From NCBI GenBank assembly GCA_903970575.1, contig CAJCJC010000087.1, forward strand, positions 1 through 12,189: a stretch of DNA of 12,189 nucleotides, in the 5' to 3' direction. Position 1 is the first letter of the stretch. Every line of letters begins with the position of its first letter. The translations under genes and the position numbers were made by a program. This document shows positions 1 to 3,836 of this stretch, piece after piece. This DNA comes from Alphaproteobacteria bacterium (GTDB taxonomy: Bacteria > Pseudomonadota > Alphaproteobacteria > BOG-932 > Roseiterribacteraceae). The notes beneath the pieces are model-generated. The model had not been told where the DNA came from. It did no database searches and worked only from the letters and a program-made list of their open reading frames with translations.

Positions 1-55
1 CCGCGACACCAACGACGCCGAGGCCCCGTCCTAATTTAACGAACGAATTCATCAT
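1..55 (-). CDS. N-terminus of a probable exported or membrane protein (partial)
   Basis: Only the first 18 codons lie in the window, read leftward from ATG at 55-53 with a second ATG directly after it. The peptide is MMNSFVKLGRGLGVVGVA: a lysine and an arginine followed by a Gly/Val-rich hydrophobic run, as at the start of a signal peptide or membrane anchor. Its ATG overlaps the TGA of the upstream Spy/CpxP-like gene (ATGA arrangement, 52-55), so the two are probably translationally coupled and co-transcribed. The product cannot be identified from so little sequence. A role in the same envelope process as its neighbour is only an inference from the overlap. Confidence 0.5.
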   Translation of the reverse strand, partial: MMNSFVKLGRGLGVVGVA

Positions 56-507
56 GACGCCTTCCTTCCCGCCGCGCCGCGGAACATGGAGTCCGCCATC
101 TTTTTTTGCTGATCCGACAGCGAGTCATACAGTTTCTCGAACGCGGGAACGACCTTCTTCAGCCCATCGACATGGGCCTCGACGATGTGCTCATAGTTTT
201 TGAAGTCATCCACGGCGTTCATGGACGACGAAGACTGATCGCGCTGTTCAATAAGCTGGCTCATCTGTTCGGCGCTATCGCGTTGAGCGGTAACGAAATC
301 CTGCCACTGCGGATCCTGGGCCGGCGTGATCTTCAGTTTAGCGTGCATCTCCTTTATGCGCGCTTCGGCTTTTTCAACTGGCTTTTCCGCCGCCTTGTCC
401 GTCGTCGCGGTTTGCGCGATAGCCACGGATGGAGCGCCGAGGGCCGCGCCAATAAGGGCGATAATCGCCAGTGACGACAGGCTACGCTTCGTTCGATTCA
501 GCGTGAT
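52..507 (-). CDS. Spy/CpxP-like (LTXXQ-type) periplasmic protein with unclear start codon
   Basis: Small secreted protein of about 150 residues. The N-terminus encodes a classic signal peptide: NRTKR, a hydrophobic stretch (SLSSLAIIALIGAALGA) and a likely cleavage site after VAIA, before QTATTDK. The mature part is charged and helical, with IKEMHAKLKITPAQDPQW and, near the end, LSDQQKKMADSMFR, which resembles the LTxxQ repeats of the Spy/CpxP family (periplasmic chaperone or stress-sensor proteins). No ATG, GTG or TTG lies in frame between the upstream in-frame stop (604-606) and the signal peptide. The GTG at 426-424 falls at the cleavage site and would remove the signal. A ribosome binding site GAGAGAGGT (minus strand, 519-511) precedes ATC 507-505, ACG 504-502 and CTG 501-499; I placed the start at the ATC as the codon one base away from ATG. 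The stop overlaps the next gene's ATG. Family assignment is moderate; the exact role is unknown. Confidence 0.6.
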   Translation of the reverse strand: MTLNRTKRSLSSLAIIALIGAALGAPSVAIAQTATTDKAAEKPVEKAEARIKEMHAKLKITPAQDPQWQDFVTAQRDSAEQMSQLIEQRDQSSSSMNAVDDFKNYEHIVEAHVDGLKKVVPAFEKLYDSLSDQQKKMADSMFRGAAGRKAS

Positions 508-523
508 GTGACCTCTCTCGGAA

Positions 524-539
524 GGCGCGATGCCGCGCC
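524..539 (-). other. GC-rich stem-loop in the predicted 5' leader of the Spy-like mRNA
   Basis: Perfect 6-bp stem GGCGCG / CGCGCC closed by a 4-nt loop. It lies just downstream of the predicted start of transcription (about 545) and just upstream of the GAGAGAGGT ribosome binding site. No T-run follows it, so it does not look like an intrinsic terminator. A role as a 5' mRNA stabilising or regulatory hairpin is inference. Confidence 0.4.
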
Positions 540-551
540 GATACCTGGATG

Positions 552-577
552 AACCACGGACGCGGGCCGTAGGTTCC
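552..577 (-). promoter_or_regulatory. Candidate EcfG/RpoE2-type general-stress promoter for the Spy-like gene
   Basis: On the minus strand GGAAC (577-573) is followed after 18 nt by GTT (554-552). This fits the GGAAC-N16/17-CGTT consensus of the alphaproteobacterial general-stress sigma factor except that the first base of CGTT is G. The predicted start is near 545, giving a leader of about 40 nt. The motif is visible; its use is inferred. Confidence 0.45.
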
Positions 578-603
578 TCCGAGAGGTCCTTGCGTCGGCT
601 GTT

Positions 604-1452
604 TCAGAATCGTCCGGTCATCGCGTGCACGGCAAGCCGGGCCGCCAGGAGATTCCGCGATGGCCGCCGCTCTAACGCAAATGCGTTCCATTCAACCTGC
701 CGGAGATCGCTAAGATAAATTCTGGCCAGCGGCGTTAGCAGCAGCGGAGAGCGGCCCGATCGCGGAACGGCGCCAATTAACGGAAGCGCCTGGTCCAAAA
801 ACCTAGCGGCCTGCTCCGCGATGAACCGAACGACACTTGCCAAACCAGGAGCGGGCTTGAGCGCGAAGAGCTGCCCAGCGCTGACCTTTGCCGCCGACAT
901 AAGATCAACGGGCAGGTAAAGCCGGCGCTGGCGCGCATGAAATGGCGTCGCGCGGAGCAATCCGACCAACGCCCAGGCCGTTCCCACCAGCCGCGCCAGT
1001 TCAACGAGCGGGCCGGTCGGGGCGCCAGGAGGGCGGGTAATTCGGAGCGCCAGTTCAAGGAGCGGCGCGCCGGTTCCTTCGGCGTAGGCGAGCAGCGCCG
1101 TCATATCCGCCGGAGGCTTTCGCTCGAGGTCGTATTCCCGCGCATCGATCAGGCTATCCAAAGCGGTGCGGGGAAGGTCGAACGCCCCGATCGCGGCGCC
1201 AAGGGGACGCGCGACCTGATGGGCGATATCGAGACCAGCATCGAGCCGATCCAGCGCATCGCGCCACCATTGCAGACGCATCCGGCCGATGAGCGGCTCG
1301 CTGACCACCTCGCTTATCTTCGCGATTTCCAGGTTGAATGCATAGAGAGCGAACAAAGGTTCCCGTTTGGCGGGCGGCGCGAAGATGGCGGTCAGGAACC
1401 GATCGTAATCGGATCGTCTCACCTGGTCCGCAGGATAGGAGAGGCTGCTCAT
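604..1452 (-). CDS. Squalene/phytoene-synthase-fold protein, NDUFAF6-like (probable complex I assembly factor)
   Basis: A 282-residue protein of the trans-isoprenyl synthase fold that appears to have lost the enzyme's chemistry. The first Asp-rich motif is replaced around residues 40-62 (NLEIAKISEVVSEPLIGRMR). The second (normally RDVxED before the GRxYLP segment) reads LRATPFHARQRRLYLP at 166-181, so neither prenyl-diphosphate/Mg site is present. The same LRATP.H and YLP/FLP-D pattern is what I recall of NDUFAF6 (C8orf38), a mitochondrial complex I assembly factor, and alphaproteobacterial homologues often follow a secD-secF-Mth938 operon. I chose ATG 1452-1450 because family similarity begins at MSSLSYPADQ. 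An in-frame ATG at 1518 has no ribosome binding site and lies upstream of the plausible promoter. Here three plus-strand genes separate it from Mth938. A role in NADH dehydrogenase assembly is inferred from homology; general annotation tools would call it phytoene synthase. Confidence 0.85.
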   Translation of the reverse strand: MSSLSYPADQVRRSDYDRFLTAIFAPPAKREPLFALYAFNLEIAKISEVVSEPLIGRMRLQWWRDALDRLDAGLDIAHQVARPLGAAIGAFDLPRTALDSLIDAREYDLERKPPADMTALLAYAEGTGAPLLELALRITRPPGAPTGPLVELARLVGTAWALVGLLRATPFHARQRRLYLPVDLMSAAKVSAGQLFALKPAPGLASVVRFIAEQAARFLDQALPLIGAVPRSGRSPLLLTPLARIYLSDLRQVEWNAFALERRPSRNLLAARLAVHAMTGRF

Positions 1453-1500
1453 GAGGAATGCGATCTCCGAGGATTCCGTCCTTCTCCCAATTCCGAGGTG

Positions 1501-1529
1501 TTGATATCTCCCGCGCATTCGCCGACAAT
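1501..1529 (+). promoter_or_regulatory. Candidate sigma-70 promoter for the PuuD-like gene
   Basis: TTGATA (1501-1506), 17-nt spacer, GACAAT (1524-1529): five of six and four of six consensus matches. Transcription would start near 1536, about 40 nt before the ATG at 1576. The element lies within an inverted repeat TTGAT (1501-1505) / ATCAA (1528-1532), so a regulator-binding role is also possible. Confidence 0.4.
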
Positions 1530-1575
1530 CAAATGGCCAAACATTGAATTTGCGGGACCTTTAAGGGAGTTAAGA

Positions 1576-2163
1576 ATGGGCAAGTTTTTGGAGAATCTGC
1601 ATCGGGCGTTGGTGCTCGGCCTTTTCTTGATGGTGCTTCTCGTCGTGCTGCTGCATCGCAGTTCCGTCGGCGAACCCGCCTGGGCGGGCTATTTTCTGAC
1701 CTACGTCCATGTATTCGTCGGGATCCTGTGGATCGGCCTGCTCTATTATTTCAACTTCGTCCAGATTCCGACCATGCCGAAAATTCCGGCCGAGCTCAAA
1801 CCCGGCGTGTCGAAATATATCGCGCCTGCGGCTTTGTTCTGGTTTCGCTGGGCAGCCGCCTTTACGGTCCTGTTTGGGCTGATCACGGCCGCGGTCAAAG
1901 ACGATATCGTGTTAACGCTCGAGGCGCGTGCGCCCTATACCACGATCGGCATCGGCATGTGGCTCGCCATGATCATGGCCGCCAATGTCTGGTTCATTAT
2001 CTGGCCGAATCAGAAGAAGGCGCTCGGAATTGTGAAAGTTGAAGACGCGCCCAAGGCCAAGGCGGCGCGGATCGCGATGATCGCGTCGCGCACCAACACC
2101 GTTCTGTCGTTCCCCATGTTGTACTGCATGGTGATGCAGGGAGCCGCCCTCAACATCGGATAA
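1576..2163 (+). CDS. Stand-alone Urate_ox_N (PuuD-like) integral membrane protein
   Basis: A 195-residue polytopic membrane protein. Hydrophobic segments lie at about 10-27, 36-62, 81-105, 119-143 and 172-192. HVFVGILWIGLLYYFNFVQ (45-63), VWFIIWPNQKK (138-148) and SRTNTVLSFPMLY (171-183) resemble the N-terminal membrane domain of the bacterial urate hydroxylase PuuD, which in the full enzyme is followed by a cytochrome c domain. That domain and any CXXCH haem motif are absent, so this is a membrane-only paralogue and urate oxidation should not be assumed. Start ATG 1576 has a GGGAG ribosome binding site at 1565-1569. The upstream in-frame ORF extension to 937 is antisense shadow of the NDUFAF6-like gene. 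A strong intrinsic terminator follows. Its function is unknown; a membrane redox partner or haem-binding role would be speculation. Confidence 0.75.
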   Translation: MGKFLENLHRALVLGLFLMVLLVVLLHRSSVGEPAWAGYFLTYVHVFVGILWIGLLYYFNFVQIPTMPKIPAELKPGVSKYIAPAALFWFRWAAAFTVLFGLITAAVKDDIVLTLEARAPYTTIGIGMWLAMIMAANVWFIIWPNQKKALGIVKVEDAPKAKAARIAMIASRTNTVLSFPMLYCMVMQGAALNIG

Positions 2164-2183
2164 GCCATCGCTAATCGCGATCG

Positions 2184-2211
2184 AAAAAGGGGCTGCATGG
2201 GCCCCTTTTTT
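2184..2211. terminator. Intrinsic terminator after the PuuD-like gene
   Basis: Perfect 10-bp stem AAAAAGGGGC (2184-2193) / GCCCCTTTTT (2201-2210) with a 7-nt loop, ending in six T on the plus strand. The A-run on the left arm would also give a U-run in the opposite direction. It separates the PuuD-like gene from the sodB leader, so sodB needs its own promoter. Confidence 0.9.
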
Positions 2212-2215
2212 GTTG

Positions 2216-2243
2216 GCGGCGCAACGCACGCCAATTGCGCCGC
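2216..2243. repeat. 9-bp inverted repeat upstream of sodB
   Basis: GCGGCGCAA (2216-2224) and TTGCGCCGC (2235-2243) are perfect inverted repeats around a 10-nt loop. It lies immediately after the terminator and directly before the sodB promoter. No T-run follows. It could be an operator, a REP-like palindrome or an upstream structural element; the sequence alone does not decide. Confidence 0.5.
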
Positions 2244-2263
2244 GGGAACCCGAAGCGGTTCCC
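2244..2263. repeat. 7-bp inverted repeat overlapping the sodB promoter
   Basis: GGGAACC (2244-2250) and GGTTCCC (2257-2263) are inverted around a 6-nt centre. The left arm contains the GGAAC -35 element of the candidate stress promoter, so the dyad could hold an operator, or it may be coincidental with the promoter. Confidence 0.5.
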
Positions 2264-2270
2264 CTCCGTT
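2245..2270 (+). promoter_or_regulatory. EcfG/RpoE2-type general-stress promoter of sodB
   Basis: GGAAC (2245-2249), 17-nt spacer, CGTT (2267-2270). This is an exact match to the GGAAC-N16/17-CGTT consensus of the PhyR-NepR-EcfG general stress regulon of Alphaproteobacteria. It is in the right orientation, between the terminator and sodB, with a predicted start near 2277 and a leader of about 45 nt. I found no convincing sigma-70 promoter in the same gap. Use in the cell is inferred. Confidence 0.65.
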
Positions 2271-2279
2271 GGGATGACT

Positions 2280-2298
2280 GCGGTCGCCATCAGACCGC
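2280..2298 (+). other. Stem-loop at the 5' end of the predicted sodB mRNA
   Basis: GCGGTC (2280-2285) and GACCGC (2293-2298) form a perfect 6-bp stem with a 7-nt loop. It starts within a few bases of the predicted transcription start and ends 12 nt before the AGGAG ribosome binding site. It may protect the mRNA 5' end or tune translation; this is inference. Confidence 0.4.
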
Positions 2299-2321
2299 CT
2301 TCACCAATCCAGGAGATTTCC

Positions 2322-2942
2322 ATGGCGTTCGAACTGCCCGAACTTCCATACGCTTACGATGCTCTCGAACCTTATATGTCCAGGGAGACCCTGGAATTCC
2401 ATCATGACAAGCATCACAAGACTTATGTCGAAACGGCGAATAAGCTGATCCAGGGTACCGGGCTCGAGGACAGGAGCCTCGAAGATGTCGTAACCGCCAG
2501 TTACAAAAACGCCGATCTGAAAAAGCTTTTCAATAACACCGCGCAGCATTGGAATCATTCCGCGTTCTGGCTGTCGCTCACGCCGTCCAAGAGCAGTGGC
2601 GTTCCTGGAGCGCTCGAACGCCAAATTCAGGCCGACCTCGGCGGAATCGACAAATTCAAGAAGGATTTCGTGGCCGAAGGCTTAAGCCAGTTTGGGTCCG
2701 GCTGGGTTTGGTTGGTTTTCGATGGCGGCAAGCTCAGCATCGCCAAGACCGGCAACGCGGAGAATCCCCCTGCTCTTGGCAAGACTTCCCTTATAACCTG
2801 CGACGTTTGGGAACACGCGTATTACATCGATTATCGCAACGGCCGGGAAAAGTTCTTGAACGCCTTTGTCGATCACCTGATCAACTGGGAATACGTCGCC
2901 GAGAATTTCGAAAAGGCTTCGTCTCACCGCGCGGCCGCTTAA
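2322..2942 (+). CDS. sodB: Superoxide dismutase, Fe type (Fe/Mn family)
   Basis: Converts superoxide to oxygen and hydrogen peroxide; probably cytoplasmic, since no signal peptide is visible. The 206 residues match the usual family length. Metal ligands by alignment to the family are His27 (in FHHDKHHKTYV), His79 (in AQHWNHSAFW), and Asp161 and His165 (in DVWEHAYYIDYRN). Gln75 just before HWNH, and Ala rather than the Gly-Asn-Gln pattern at about 145-147 (GNAENP), are features of iron-type enzymes; cambialistic use of manganese cannot be excluded. Start ATG 2322 has AGGAG at 2311-2315, six bases upstream. Longer ORF starts lie in non-coding leader. Expression probably depends on the general-stress promoter at 2245-2270. 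A DUF2177 gene follows 108 bp downstream on the same strand, across a long GC-rich palindrome. Confidence 0.96.
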   Translation: MAFELPELPYAYDALEPYMSRETLEFHHDKHHKTYVETANKLIQGTGLEDRSLEDVVTASYKNADLKKLFNNTAQHWNHSAFWLSLTPSKSSGVPGALERQIQADLGGIDKFKKDFVAEGLSQFGSGWVWLVFDGGKLSIAKTGNAENPPALGKTSLITCDVWEHAYYIDYRNGREKFLNAFVDHLINWEYVAENFEKASSHRAAA

Positions 2943-2963
2943 ACTCCGGCATATTTGGCGAAA

Positions 2964-3000
2964 ACCGGCGCGACGGCTTGCCGACCGCGCCGGTCGACCG
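2964..3000. repeat. Compound GC-rich palindrome between sodB and the DUF2177 gene
   Basis: ACCGGCGCG (2964-2972) pairs with CGCGCCGGT (2986-2994). Inside it CGGC (2974-2977) can pair with GCCG (2980-2983). The right arm overlaps the perfect 10-bp palindrome CGGTCGACCG (2991-3000). No T-run follows on either strand, so it is not a standard intrinsic terminator. It could stabilise the sodB 3' end, attenuate readthrough, or be a REP-like element. Confidence 0.5.
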
Positions 3001-3050
3001 ACATCTGGTCTCCAAACACTCGTTTCGGCGCATTCGCCTCAGGAGTTCCG

Positions 3051-3455
3051 ATGCCGCTCGTAATCTACTACGTCGCCACTCTCGTCGCATTTCTGGGCGT
3101 GGATTTTTTCTGGCTGAAATTCGCCAGCGAAAAGCTTTATCGCCCAACGCTTGGAGCCATGCTGCTGGACAAGCCGGTACTTTCGGCGGCTTTGGCGTTC
3201 TATCTGCTTTACATCGGTGGAGTTACGATTTTCGTTGGCGCGGGGGCGCTGCGGGCGGGTTCATGGTCGAATGCAGCGATCTTTGGCGCGCTGTTCGGTC
3301 TCGCTTGCTACGCGACCTATGACCTCACAAACCTCGCGACACTGCGCAACTGGTCGTGGACTTTGACCATCATCGATCTGGCGTGGGGCGCATTCCTGAC
3401 CGGCTTCGCCGCGACAATCGCCTATTTCGTCACCCGCGCGATTACGACGCCTTAA
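3051..3455 (+). CDS. DUF2177 family membrane protein
   Basis: A 134-residue protein with four predicted membrane segments at roughly residues 2-23, 42-65, 73-95 and 105-127. Features such as VDFFWLKF near the start, a central YDLTNLATL and the WSWTLTIIDLAWG stretch fit the DUF2177 family of small inner-membrane proteins, whose biochemical role I do not know. Start ATG 3051 has AGGAG at 3041-3045. It follows sodB on the same strand and may be partly read through from it. It converges on the Mth938 gene: the two TAA stops share the 4-bp palindrome TTAA at 3452-3455, leaving no space for a terminator. Confidence 0.85.
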   Translation: MPLVIYYVATLVAFLGVDFFWLKFASEKLYRPTLGAMLLDKPVLSAALAFYLLYIGGVTIFVGAGALRAGSWSNAAIFGALFGLACYATYDLTNLATLRNWSWTLTIIDLAWGAFLTGFAATIAYFVTRAITTP

Positions 3456-3835
3456 TTCCCCACGGGCAAAAGCGCGGCTGCTACACGGCGCTCTTCGCCG
3501 ATCAACACGTTATACGTGCGGCAGGCGGCGCCAGTGTCCATCACCTCTATCGCCAGGCCGAGGGCGCGCAAATCGGCTCGCAGTCGCGCGGGCAAAAGAA
3601 CGATCTTCGCGCCGGTTCCGATCAGCAGCAGTTCGATCGGCGGGTCGGTCGCGTCGCGGACCGGATCGAATAGGCCGAGATTGAGGTGCGCCACATTCGA
3701 GACGTCCCAGGAAAGGGTGCGCGTGGGTAGCACGATGATCGCCCCCGCCCATTCATGATCGGAAACCCGGAAACCGCCTTTGCCGTATCCCTGCACGACC
3801 TGCCGGTCATGCTGGAGAAGCGGCGCGATTTCCAT
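3452..3835 (-). CDS. Mth938-domain (DUF498) protein, NDUFAF3-like
   Basis: A 127-residue single-domain soluble protein of the Mth938/DUF498 family, to which the mitochondrial complex I assembly factor NDUFAF3 belongs. Recognisable elements are QGYGKGGFRVSDHEW (14-28), AIIVLPTRTLSWDV (32-45), IELLLIGTGAK (67-77) and EVMDTGAACRTYNVLIGEER (96-115). Start ATG 3835-3833 lies one base after the TGA of secDF (3839-3837), with no strong ribosome binding site, so translation is probably coupled to secDF. In many Alphaproteobacteria this gene sits between secDF and the NDUFAF6-like gene. The association with membrane insertion machinery is consistent with helping assemble a membrane respiratory complex. 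The function here is inferred by homology and has not been shown. Confidence 0.88.
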   Translation of the reverse strand: MEIAPLLQHDRQVVQGYGKGGFRVSDHEWAGAIIVLPTRTLSWDVSNVAHLNLGLFDPVRDATDPPIELLLIGTGAKIVLLPARLRADLRALGLAIEVMDTGAACRTYNVLIGEERRVAAALLPVGN

Positions 3836-3836
3836 T

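Noticed and set aside
424..426. GTG as the start of the Spy-like gene
   Set aside because: It lies at the signal peptide cleavage site, has no ribosome binding site, and would leave an encoded signal peptide unused.
524..539. Hairpin as terminator of the NDUFAF6-like gene
   Set aside because: The stem is strong but no T-run follows on the minus strand; a leader hairpin of the next gene fits better.
937..1575. N-terminal extension of the PuuD-like gene
   Set aside because: This part is antisense to the NDUFAF6-like gene and has low-complexity Arg-rich translation; the membrane protein has a proper start and GGGAG site at 1576.
2549..3322. Plus-strand reading frame of 257 codons across sodB and DUF2177
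   Set aside because: It runs in a different frame through two well-supported genes and their gap, and has an Arg-rich shadow composition.
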